NCBI GenBank assembly: GCA_017394565.1
Contig: JAFPXW010000059.1
Span: 1 to 5,643 of the forward strand
Length of the DNA: 5,643 nt
Source: Oscillospiraceae bacterium
GTDB taxonomy: Bacteria > Bacillota > Clostridia > Oscillospirales > Ruminococcaceae
Reading direction: 5' to 3'
In this document: in pieces, positions 1 through 5,384 of the stretch
How positions within the stretch are numbered: the stretch's first letter is position 1
Layout of the letters: each line of letters opens with the position of its first letter
Notes under the pieces: model-generated
The model's database searches: none
Told to the model about the DNA's origin: nothing
The model's input: the letters and a program-made list of their open reading frames with translations, nothing else
Program-made: the position numbers and the translations under genes

Positions 1-13
1 ATGCTAACAACTT
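1..13 (+). repeat. Left arm of 13-bp inverted repeat
   Basis: ATGCTAACAACTT is the exact reverse complement of bases 234-246. Allowing one extra T, the match runs on through TAGC (to base 17). The arm is itself partly palindromic: GCTAA (3-7) faces TTAGC (13-17) over a 5-base loop. It begins at the first base of the window, so the repeat may extend further left. It could be a terminal repeat of a small non-autonomous element, one border of an invertible segment, or a protein-binding palindrome. Confidence 0.75.
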
Positions 14-40
14 TAGCGTTTGCCGCAAGGCATAGCAGGG

Positions 41-63
41 TGCAGGGGGCGCAGCCCCCTGCA
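41..63. repeat. Perfect GC-rich hairpin (10-bp stem, 3-base loop)
   Basis: TGCAGGGGGC (41-50) and GCCCCCTGCA (54-63) are exact reverse complements around the loop GCA. Seven A residues follow at 63-69, so on the plus strand there is no U tract and it is not a plus-strand terminator. On the minus strand the T run lies before the hairpin, not after it. It resembles the intergenic GC palindromes common in Clostridia, and the word GGGTGCAGGGGGC (38-50) recurs at 2187-2199. Confidence 0.7.
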
Positions 64-80
64 AAAAAAGCCCCCTCCTT

Positions 81-207
81 GGGGATAAGCAGGTAGCCAG
101 CAAGTTTACGAGCGCAGCTGATCGCTTATGCAGAGCAGGGGGGGGGTAAGCAGACAGCCCAAATCTTTGATTTGGTGCTGGTCGCATATGCCGTAGGCTG
201 TGGGGGG
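81..207. repeat. Two degenerate tandem copies of a ~62-bp unit ending in G runs
   Basis: Copy A spans about 81-142 and copy B about 143-207. Two anchors align with a constant shift: TAAGCAGGTAGCC (86-98) with TAAGCAGACAGCC (147-159), and ATCGCTTATGC (121-131) with GTCGCATATGC (181-191). Each copy ends in a G block: nine G at 138-146 and six at 202-207. The middle parts have diverged. Copy B contains the hairpin CCAAATC-TTT-GATTTGG at 159-175, which has no clear counterpart in copy A. The unit does not look coding. The alignment was made by eye, so the borders are approximate. Confidence 0.55.
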
Positions 208-233
208 AAAGAAACGCGCCTGTTCAATTTGCT

Positions 234-246
234 AAGTTGTTAGCAT
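234..246 (-). repeat. Right arm of 13-bp inverted repeat
   Basis: AAGTTGTTAGCAT is the exact partner of bases 1-13. With the bases before it, it forms a symmetric palindrome, TGCTAAGTTGTTAGCA (230-245), with 6-bp arms around GTTG. The arm lies about 70 bp upstream of the recombinase promoter. The 220 bp between the two arms have no open frame of note. Confidence 0.75.
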
Positions 247-262
247 TGTCGCCTCACACCCC

Positions 263-288
263 ACCTCTAAAAACTACGTTTTCGAGGT
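263..288 (+). repeat. Imperfect hairpin just upstream of the recombinase promoter
   Basis: ACCTC (263-267) pairs with GAGGT (284-288) and AAAAC (270-274) pairs with GTTTT (278-282), with a small internal loop and a TAC tip. No U tract follows, so a terminator role is unlikely. Its position, about 29 bp before the -35 box, would suit a regulator or recombinase binding site. That role is inference only. Confidence 0.35.
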
Positions 289-316
289 TCCCTATATAAA
301 TAAGTACAGAAAAGGC

Positions 317-345
317 TTGACAAACTGCCGCTGGTATGGTATCAT
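317..345 (+). promoter_or_regulatory. Promoter of the serine recombinase
   Basis: A perfect -35 box TTGACA (317-322), a 17-base spacer and TATCAT (340-345) form a near-consensus vegetative sigma promoter. Transcription should begin near 351-353. This matters for the gene start: the longest open frame would begin at the TTG inside the -35 box, which cannot be translated from this promoter. Confidence 0.8.
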
Positions 346-370
346 AAGGATGGATTCAGCATCCGATCAG

Positions 371-379
371 AAAGCGAGG
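371..379 (+). promoter_or_regulatory. Ribosome binding site that sets the recombinase start
   Basis: AAAGCGAGG stands 6 bases before ATG 386. The ATG at 350 has no usable Shine-Dalgarno and would sit at the predicted transcription start, so 386 is the better start. Confidence 0.55.
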
Positions 380-385
380 CGTATT

Positions 386-2077
386 ATGGATATTTACAGC
401 ATGGCGAACAAGATGAAGATGGAGCGCAAGACGATCTTTGACCTGCCCATCCGCGTGACGTTTTACGCGCGTGTTTCCACCACAAAGGAGGAGCAGGAAA
501 ACTCCATCGAGAACCAGATCAAGTTTTTCACCGACCTCATCCAGAACAATCCCAACTGGACTTATGTCAAGGGCTATGTAGACCGTGTGCGCGGTGAAGC
601 AGCAGAGAACCGTACCAATTTCATGCGGATGATCGAGGACGGCAAGGATGGTGTCTTTGACCTCATCCTGACGAAGGAAGTCAGCCGTTTTGCCCGCAAC
701 ACCATCGACAGCCTGACGTATACCCGTGATCTTCTGCGTGCCGGTGTCGGCGTTTTCTTTCAGAATGACAACATCTGCACCATCGACACGGACAGCGAGC
801 TGCGTCTCACGATCATGTCGAGCATTGCCGCTGATGAGGTGCGCAAGCTTTCCGAGCGTGTGCGCTGGGGTCACAAGCGAGCCATCGAAAGCGGAAATGT
901 CATGGGCAATAACCGCATTTTCGGCTATGACAAGCACGACTGCAAGCTTACCATCAATGAAGCGGAAGCCGAGATGGTGCGCATGATCTTCGAGTTGTAC
1001 GCCACCGGGCAGTACAGTACACGCAAGATCGAGAACCGCCTCTGGGAGCAGGGCTACCGCGGCAGAAACGGCACGCGCATCCATCACAACACCATTTCCG
1101 GCATCCTCCAGAACCCCAAATACAAGGGTTGGTACTGCGGCAACAAGGTCAAGGTCATCGACTACCGCACCAAGGAGCAGCGATTCCTGCCGGAAAGCGA
1201 GTGGGTGATGTACAAGGACGAGACCGGCGAGGTCGTTCCTGCCATTGTCAGCGAGGAGATCTGGGACAAGTGCAATCAGGTGTTCAAGGAGCGCAGCCGC
1301 GCCATCAAATCCCGTGAACGTTCCTTCAAGGACAAGAGCGTGTTCACCGGAAAGCTCTGGTGCAAAGCCCACGACAAGCCCTACTGGAGAACAAGCTACT
1401 CCAACAGCGTTTCGCAGGGCAAGCCCGTCTACCAGTGGATCTGCTCCGAGAAAAAGCGGTTCGGGGCATCGACCTGCGCTTCCTTTGCGATCATGGAAGC
1501 AGATCTCTACAAGATGCTTGGCGAGCATTTCCAGATGATCGCCGGGAACATCGAGGAATATGTCCGCGATTTCCTGAAGATCTACCGTGAGAGCGACCAG
1601 AGCGAAAACACCGAGCGCGTGCTGATCGACCTGCGTTCACGGCTTGCCAAGGAGAAAGCCCGCCGCGAGAAGCTCCTCGATGCCTACACGGAGGATCTCA
1701 TCACGAAGGAGGAATTCCGTGAGCGCAACGCCGCCTCCAATGTCCTGATCTCCCAGTTGGAGGAGGATATTTTCAACATCGAGAAAAAAGCGGAGGAGGA
1801 TGTGGACTATGCCGGGGAGCTTGCGAAGATCGAGCAATATTTTACCACGATGTACGCACCCGACCATGAAATGACACCCACCGAGGTCGATGAAATGACA
1901 CGCGCGATCATTGACCGCATTGATGTTGTCCCCGTCAACGACACCACGATGAAACTGGAGATCAAATTGAAAACAGGGCTATTTTCCGAGATTTCTTACG
2001 TTCGGAATGGTGAACGCTATGGTCGGCGTTCTGGCACCATTATGAAGAAGATGATTGATTCCTACAAGATGCAGTAA
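386..2077 (+). CDS. Large serine recombinase (resolvase/invertase superfamily, TnpX/TndX-like)
   Basis: The gene encodes 563 residues, a normal length for large serine recombinases, which cut and rejoin DNA through a serine-linked intermediate to integrate, excise or invert elements. The catalytic motif YARVS puts the nucleophile at Ser31 and an active-site Arg at 29. SRFARN (about 100-105) supplies the two other conserved arginines, so the active site looks intact. A Recombinase DNA-binding domain follows at about 176-253. A zinc-ribbon-like patch runs at about 326-364 with C-x2-H, C and C ligands, where C-x2-C is usual. A charged, Leu-rich coiled coil spans about 408-474. The loop normally written D-x-G-x-S-G reads DRVRGEAAENR here. 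The start is ATG 386, given the promoter and ribosome site; ATG 350 (575 aa) and ATG 401 are alternatives. The gene is monocistronic, with its own promoter and terminator. Family call secure; role (integrase, transposase or invertase) unproven. Confidence 0.9.
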   Translation: MDIYSMANKMKMERKTIFDLPIRVTFYARVSTTKEEQENSIENQIKFFTDLIQNNPNWTYVKGYVDRVRGEAAENRTNFMRMIEDGKDGVFDLILTKEVSRFARNTIDSLTYTRDLLRAGVGVFFQNDNICTIDTDSELRLTIMSSIAADEVRKLSERVRWGHKRAIESGNVMGNNRIFGYDKHDCKLTINEAEAEMVRMIFELYATGQYSTRKIENRLWEQGYRGRNGTRIHHNTISGILQNPKYKGWYCGNKVKVIDYRTKEQRFLPESEWVMYKDETGEVVPAIVSEEIWDKCNQVFKERSRAIKSRERSFKDKSVFTGKLWCKAHDKPYWRTSYSNSVSQGKPVYQWICSEKKRFGASTCASFAIMEADLYKMLGEHFQMIAGNIEEYVRDFLKIYRESDQSENTERVLIDLRSRLAKEKARREKLLDAYTEDLITKEEFRERNAASNVLISQLEEDIFNIEKKAEEDVDYAGELAKIEQYFTTMYAPDHEMTPTEVDEMTRAIIDRIDVVPVNDTTMKLEIKLKTGLFSEISYVRNGERYGRRSGTIMKKMIDSYKMQ

Positions 2078-2107
2078 GCGCCTTGCAGGCAATGCCATGA
2101 AGCAAAC

Positions 2108-2137
2108 AAGCCGCCGGTACATTTGCCGGCGGCTTTT
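2108..2137 (+). terminator. Intrinsic terminator of the recombinase
   Basis: AAGCCGCCGG (2108-2117) and CCGGCGGCTT (2126-2135) form a perfect 10-bp stem around an 8-base loop, ending in TTTT. It starts about 30 bases after the recombinase stop codon. The U tract is short (four), but the stem is very stable. Confidence 0.85.
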
Positions 2138-2173
2138 GCCTGTCAAAAAAGTGTTTTTGCAGAATCTGGGGTG

Positions 2174-2200
2174 GCAGCCCCAATCGGGGTGCAGGGGGCA
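2174..2200. repeat. GC-rich hairpin and copy of a 13-bp word from the left repeat region
   Basis: GCA plus CCCC (2174-2181, one G bulged) pairs with GGGG plus TGC (2186-2192) over the loop AATC. GGGTGCAGGGGGC at 2187-2199 is identical to bases 38-50, so the same word sits on both sides of the recombinase gene in direct orientation. It may be no more than a shared family of GC-rich intergenic palindromes. Confidence 0.5.
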
Positions 2201-2305
2201 CTCCACGGTGCGCCGTTCCATCCCCGGAATTTGTGCATTTTCTATGAACGAGGGGCGCCGGTCTCGTGCGATTTGCCGAAATCTGGGAAAACACGCTGCA
2301 AACAA

Positions 2306-2334
2306 TTGACACGGTGTCAGAAATGTGGTATACT
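2306..2334 (+). promoter_or_regulatory. Promoter of the CMD-cupin gene
   Basis: TTGACA (2306-2311), a 17-base spacer and TATACT (2329-2334) make an almost perfect vegetative promoter. Transcription should start near 2341. Such a strong core covered by operators is typical of a gene held off by a repressor and released by an inducer. Confidence 0.88.
2307..2319. promoter_or_regulatory. Operator 1 (palindrome overlapping the -35 box)
   Basis: TGACACGGTGTCA is a perfect 6-1-6 palindrome. It shares five bases with the -35 hexamer, so a bound protein would block RNA polymerase. The same arms recur in operator 2. Confidence 0.82.
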
Positions 2335-2342
2335 ATTGATAA

Positions 2343-2355
2343 TGACACTGTGTCA
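2343..2355. promoter_or_regulatory. Operator 2 (palindrome at the transcription start)
   Basis: TGACACTGTGTCA differs from operator 1 only in the central base. The centres are 36 bp apart, and the second site sits 8 bases after the -10 box, at or just past the predicted start. Two copies of one symmetric site bracketing the core promoter point to a dimeric repressor, perhaps TetR-like. That family is inference; the regulator gene is not in the window. Confidence 0.82.
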
Positions 2356-2385
2356 AAATGCCTTGATCATACATGGGCATCACAA

Positions 2386-2394
2386 AAGGAGAGG
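2386..2394 (+). promoter_or_regulatory. Ribosome binding site of the CMD-cupin gene
   Basis: AAGGAGAGG lies 3-9 bases before the paired ATGs at 2398 and 2401. It fixes the start here and rules out the in-frame ATG upstream at 2329-2332, which would place the start inside the promoter. Confidence 0.8.
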
Positions 2395-2397
2395 ATC

Positions 2398-3156
2398 ATG
2401 ATGAGCGAGAAAATCGTGCAGACGGCTGGCAGGGAGCAGCTGGGGGAATTTGCGCCGATGTTTGCGCATCTTAATGACGATGTGCTGTTCGGCGAGGTCT
2501 GGAACGCGCAGGCGATCGACGTGAAAACGAAATGCATCATCACCGTCGTGTCGCTGATGGCGTCGGGCATCACGGACACATCGCTTCTGTATCACTTGCA
2601 GAATGCGAAGGCGCACGGCGTGACAAAGTCCGAAATTGCGGCAATTATCACGCACGCCACCATGTACGTCGGCTGGCCGAAGGGCTGGGCGGTATTCCGG
2701 CTGGCGAAGGAGGTTTGGAACGAGACCGCGCCGGAGCTGACCGACAAGGACAGGTACCAGAACACCATCTTTTTCCCGATCGGCGAGCCGAATCCCTACG
2801 GACAGTATTTCGTGGGAAACAGCTATCTTGCGCCGGTTTCGACCGAGCAGATCCCGATCTTCAATGTGACCTTCGAGCCTGCCTGCCGCAACAACTGGCA
2901 CATTCACCACGCGAGATCCGGCGGCGGACAGATGCTCATCTGCGTCGGCGGCAGGGGCTACTATCAGGAATGGGGCAAGGAGGCCGTGGAGCTCACCGCC
3001 GGCTCTGTCATCAACATTCCTGCCGAGGTCAAGCACTGGCATGGTGCAGCGCCGGACAGCTGGTTCTCGCATCTCGCGGTGGAAATTGCCGGCGAGGAAA
3101 CCAGCACGGAGTGGTGCGAGCCTGTTTCCGATGCGGATTACGGAAAGCTGAAATAA
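2398..3156 (+). CDS. Carboxymuconolactone decarboxylase (CMD) - cupin fusion protein
   Basis: The gene encodes 252 residues in two domains. Residues about 15-105 are a CMD/AhpD-type helical domain (H66, A70 and G74 pattern, then a TMYVGWP stretch). It lacks the redox C-x2-C of AhpD, so a peroxidase role is unlikely. Residues about 155-235 are a cupin: H168 and H170 in WHIHHA, Q178 in GQMLI, and H213 in KHWHGAAP form a likely His3-Gln metal site. KHWHGAAP and QxLI closely recall, from memory, bacterial manganese-dependent cupin hydroxynitrile lyases; the substrate here is unknown. No signal peptide is seen, so it is likely cytosolic. Start ATG 2398 follows the ribosome site; ATG 2401 is equally possible. 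The gene stands alone between its operator-bearing promoter and a bidirectional terminator, which suggests an inducible detoxification or catabolic enzyme. Domain calls are secure; the reaction is not known. Confidence 0.9.
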   Translation: MMSEKIVQTAGREQLGEFAPMFAHLNDDVLFGEVWNAQAIDVKTKCIITVVSLMASGITDTSLLYHLQNAKAHGVTKSEIAAIITHATMYVGWPKGWAVFRLAKEVWNETAPELTDKDRYQNTIFFPIGEPNPYGQYFVGNSYLAPVSTEQIPIFNVTFEPACRNNWHIHHARSGGGQMLICVGGRGYYQEWGKEAVELTAGSVINIPAEVKHWHGAAPDSWFSHLAVEIAGEETSTEWCEPVSDADYGKLK

Positions 3157-3178
3157 CCGCAGAATATCAATCAAAAAC

Positions 3179-3222
3179 AAAACCCATCGCAGCCCGTGAA
3201 AAGCGGCTTGCGATGGGTTTTT
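3179..3222. terminator. Bidirectional terminator between convergent genes
   Basis: AAAACCCATCGCA (3179-3191) pairs perfectly with TGCGATGGGTTTT (3209-3221), with a further GCC/GGC inside the loop. A T tract follows on the plus strand. On the minus strand the stem runs into TTTTGTTTTTG. It begins 22 bases after the CMD-cupin stop and lies 27 bases beyond the stop of the minus-strand operon, so it can serve both. Confidence 0.92.
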
Positions 3223-3248
3223 GTGATTATGAAAAACAGGTTCTGAGA

Positions 3249-3623
3249 TCAATTCGACTGTTTCTCGATCTCGTCGCATACGCGCTGGATCTCCGGTGCC
3301 AGCGCACGGCGGCGAAGCTGCACGATCTGGTTGAAAATCGGAACGGCTGCCGCCATGATGCCAAGCCCTACGATGCCGAGGACGGCACCCGGCGCATACA
3401 GATGCGCATGAAACAGCAGGATCACCGCCGTAATAAAGACCGCCGTGCCTGCGATGCCGACCGCGATGGAGATGATTTTTGCCGGTAATTCGCAGCTTTT
3501 GTCGAGCCTGCGCAATTGCAGGAGCTTGTCATCGGGGGAGGGGACAGCGGTGTATTTCTGCCGGATGGCTTCGACCTCGGCGTGCCGCGAGGCCGAGTAG
3601 GTGTAGCTGAAACGATTATCCAT
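3249..3623 (-). CDS. Small two-helix membrane protein of a two-component operon
   Basis: A 124-residue protein with a charged N-terminal part (about 1-45, with a YTYS motif and many Lys/Arg), two hydrophobic helices (about 48-71 and 77-97) and a charged helical tail (about 98-124). No catalytic motif is visible. I recall similar Clostridia proteins beside response regulator/kinase pairs, often labelled hypothetical or, doubtfully, dihydropteridine reductase; nothing here supports a reductase. The start ATG (3621-3623) has AAAGGAG six bases upstream and lies inside the last codons of the kinase gene, overlapping it by 8 bases, so the two are likely translationally coupled. A longer frame to 3866 is only a shadow of the kinase. 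The context suggests a membrane accessory to the sensor kinase; this is inference. Confidence 0.85.
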   Translation of the reverse strand: MDNRFSYTYSASRHAEVEAIRQKYTAVPSPDDKLLQLRRLDKSCELPAKIISIAVGIAGTAVFITAVILLFHAHLYAPGAVLGIVGLGIMAAAVPIFNQIVQLRRRALAPEIQRVCDEIEKQSN

Positions 3624-4665
3624 GTGCGGCTCCTTTCCGCAGGCGAACCGTGAAGACACTGCCCTTGCCAAGTTCGCTTTCGACCGAAATATCGGCATTT
3701 GTAATGTCAATGATCCGCTTGACGAGGGCAAGCCCCAGACCGTTGCCCTGCGCGGCATGGGACGTGTCGCCCTGGTAGAATTTCTCGAAAATATGCCGCC
3801 CCGTGTCACTGTCCATGCCGCAGCCCGTGTCGCCGACGGAAACGACTGCCCATTCGCCGTCCTCATGCAGCGAAAGGCGCACTGTACCGCCGGATCCTGT
3901 GAATTTCATGGCGTTGGAAATGAGATTGTGCCAGACGATCGACAAAAGCTCCGGATCGGCGATGATCGACACATCGTCGGAAATGTCGGTTTCGATCTCG
4001 ATGCCGCGGCGTTCCCATTCGCTTTCAAATTCCAGCAGACTCTCGCAAAGCTGTTCGGACAGGTTGTAGAGCTGCGCCTGCGGATAGATCTGTTGATTTT
4101 CGAGCTTGTTGAGCTTCAGGATATTCACCACAAGCGAGGACAGCCGACCTGCCGCCTCGTCGATCGAATCCGCGTAGGCAAGGCGTTCTTCGTCTGTGAG
4201 ATGTTCGCTTTTGAGGAGGGCGGCATAGTTCCGGATGACCGCCAGCGGCGTTGTCATCTGGTGCGAAACATTTGAAACGAAATCCGTCCGGAGCGTTTCC
4301 ACGCCGCCGAGTTCGCCAGCCATCTTGTTGATGTAGGCGATGATCTCGTTGTATTCCTCCATGTCCGCGAAGCGCGAGACCGGCTCAATCCGCGTGTCAA
4401 ATTCACCGCCGGCGATCTTTTGCAGGCCCTTTGTGATGCGCTTGACCGGGCGCTCGGTGAACAGCTTCCGGCGCAGCGTATCCAGCAGCCAGAACAGGAA
4501 CGCGATGAAGATGACATTCCCGAAAGTCAGCGGTGCGGCGGTTTTCAGCTCCTCCGTGTCAAACTCCATGTAGTGCATGAACAGGAAAAATGAACACGAC
4601 ACCACGAAGGCGATCAGCAGGAAGAAAATGATGAACTTGTACAGTCCGGAAAACCTACGTTTCAT
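3616..4665 (-). CDS. Sensor histidine kinase with short extracytoplasmic loop
   Basis: A 349-residue kinase that should phosphorylate the upstream-encoded response regulator. Two membrane helices (about 9-31 and 47-63) enclose a loop of only about 15 residues, so there is no extracellular sensor domain, as in intramembrane-sensing kinases. A HAMP-like linker follows (about 64-120). The phospho-acceptor H135 lies in FVSNVSHQMTTPL; the residue after His is Gln136, where most HisKA kinases have Glu. The ATPase domain is complete: N box HNLISNAMKF (N247, N251), G1 DTGCGM (279-284), F box FEKFYQ (293-298) and G2 GNGLGLAL (308-). The start overlaps the regulator gene by 11 bases and the end overlaps the small membrane protein gene by 8, so the three form one operon. 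No transporter gene, the common partner of short-loop kinases, is seen in the window. The signal is unknown. Confidence 0.93.
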   Translation of the reverse strand: MKRRFSGLYKFIIFFLLIAFVVSCSFFLFMHYMEFDTEELKTAAPLTFGNVIFIAFLFWLLDTLRRKLFTERPVKRITKGLQKIAGGEFDTRIEPVSRFADMEEYNEIIAYINKMAGELGGVETLRTDFVSNVSHQMTTPLAVIRNYAALLKSEHLTDEERLAYADSIDEAAGRLSSLVVNILKLNKLENQQIYPQAQLYNLSEQLCESLLEFESEWERRGIEIETDISDDVSIIADPELLSIVWHNLISNAMKFTGSGGTVRLSLHEDGEWAVVSVGDTGCGMDSDTGRHIFEKFYQGDTSHAAQGNGLGLALVKRIIDITNADISVESELGKGSVFTVRLRKGAAHG

Positions 4666-5332
4666 GGATCACCGCCTTGTAGCCGAGCCCGTGGACAGTG
4701 ACGATCTCGAATGCGTCACAGTCCTCGAATTTTTCGCGAAGCTTCCGCATATACACATCGACCGTCCGCAGCCCGGAGGTGCTTTCCACGTCCCAGAATT
4801 CGTCCATGAGTGCGGAGCGCGTGAAGGTCTTTTTCGGGTAGGAGAGGAGCTTGTAGAGCAGGTTGAATTCGCGCACCGTGAGGGGGATCTCCTCACCGCG
4901 CCAGACGGCCGTGCGCTCGTCGGCATTCATTGTGAAGCTGCCAATGGTGATCTGCCGGGCGCTGTTGATCTTCGCGCGGCGCAGGAGAGCGCCGATCCGG
5001 AGCAGGAGTTCTTCGAGATCGACGGGCTTGACGAGGTAGTCGTCGATGCCGATGCGGTAGCCCTTCTGCTTGGAATTCATGTCATCCCGTGCGGTCATGA
5101 ACAGGATCGGGATCTCCTGATCGAGTCCGCGGACGGTTTCCGCAAACGAAAACCCGTCGATGTCCGGCATCATGATGTCCGAGATGATGAGGTCAAAGAG
5201 ATTGCCGTACATCGCGTTGTAGGCGTCGTTCGCGCTGAGGCAGCCGGTGGCTTCGTAGCCGTTGCGGTTCAGGTAAGTGCAGACGGTCTGGTTGAGGTCT
5301 TTTTCATCCTCGACCACAAGAATCTTGAACAT
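4655..5332 (-). CDS. OmpR/PhoB-family response regulator
   Basis: A 225-residue DNA-binding response regulator, first gene of the operon. The receiver domain (about 1-118) has the acidic pair E8/D9, phospho-acceptor D52 in SDIMMPDIDG, switch T80 and K102 in VKPVDL. The winged-helix domain (about 127-222) carries the expected TVREFNLLYKLL and RTVDVYMRKLREK helices and ends in GLGYKAV. All key residues are present, so it should be phosphorylated by the kinase encoded next to it. The start ATG (5330-5332) is chosen because AAAGGGGTGA stands just upstream; an in-frame ATG at 5354-5356 would overlap the predicted -10 box. The 11-bp-phased repeats at 5383-5411 are a likely binding site for this protein. 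Confidence 0.95.
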   Translation of the reverse strand: MFKILVVEDEKDLNQTVCTYLNRNGYEATGCLSANDAYNAMYGNLFDLIISDIMMPDIDGFSFAETVRGLDQEIPILFMTARDDMNSKQKGYRIGIDDYLVKPVDLEELLLRIGALLRRAKINSARQITIGSFTMNADERTAVWRGEEIPLTVREFNLLYKLLSYPKKTFTRSALMDEFWDVESTSGLRTVDVYMRKLREKFEDCDAFEIVTVHGLGYKAVIHET

Positions 5333-5356
5333 AAGATCACCCCTTTCTGATAGCAT

Positions 5357-5384
5357 AGCATAGAAATGTTTGCATTTTGTTAAA
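5357..5384 (-). promoter_or_regulatory. Probable promoter of the two-component operon
   Basis: Read on the minus strand, TTTAAC (plus 5379-5384), a 16-base spacer and TATGCT (plus 5357-5362) form a weak promoter. The poor -35 match fits an activator-dependent start. A second TATGCT lies 5 bases further down, so the exact start is uncertain. Confidence 0.5.

Larger units (their letters stand above)
1..316. other. Non-coding, repeat-rich region upstream of the recombinase
   Basis: I see no credible gene here. The stretch holds a 13-bp inverted repeat, a GC-rich hairpin, two degenerate tandem repeats with long G runs, and a short imperfect hairpin just before the recombinase promoter; each is listed separately. 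Base composition swings sharply, with G/C homopolymer blocks next to A/T blocks, unlike the even codon-structured DNA that follows. Such repeat-dense intergenic DNA is common beside mobile elements. What lies to the left of base 1 is unknown, so the region may continue an element that starts outside the window. Confidence 0.75.
2078..2397. other. Intergenic gap between recombinase and CMD-cupin gene
   Basis: This 320-base gap has no gene I can support. From left to right it holds the recombinase terminator (2108-2137), an A/T pair of arms CAAAAA-AGTG-TTTTTG around 2145-2160, the GC-rich repeat at 2174-2200, an unassigned stretch at about 2200-2300, and the promoter with two operators (2306-2355). 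The unassigned part is where I would look for an attachment site of the recombinase, but no duplicated core is visible inside this window. The open frames that cross it run through promoter and terminator structures and are rejected. Confidence 0.6.

Noticed and set aside
71..84. Possible minus-strand terminator CCCC-AAGGA-GGGG followed by GCTTTTTTT
   Set aside because: The stem is only 4-5 bp and no gene feeds it from the right on that strand. It is noted but not called.
138..207. G-quadruplex in the G-rich tandem repeats
   Set aside because: The G runs lie too far apart for a standard intramolecular quadruplex with short loops, although the nine-G run alone could join others.
1..316. Riboswitch or attenuator controlling the recombinase
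   Set aside because: The recombinase promoter at 317-345 lies downstream of all the hairpins, so its transcript would not contain them, and I recognise no riboswitch consensus.
356..1528. A 390-codon minus-strand open frame inside the recombinase gene
   Set aside because: It is a codon-bias shadow: the plus strand has a clear domain-bearing protein with promoter, ribosome site and terminator, and the antisense product has no recognisable domain.
2266..2397. N-terminal extension of the CMD-cupin protein
   Set aside because: The extension would translate the promoter and both operators, and the AAGGAGAGG site places the start at 2398.
2380..3279. A 299-codon minus-strand frame opposite the CMD-cupin gene
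   Set aside because: Its start would lie beyond the bidirectional terminator, and it runs back through the real gene's ribosome site. The encoded protein is low-complexity and unlike any family I know.
4577..5350. A 257-codon plus-strand frame opposite the response regulator
   Set aside because: It is antisense to a complete regulator with all conserved residues, so it is a shadow.
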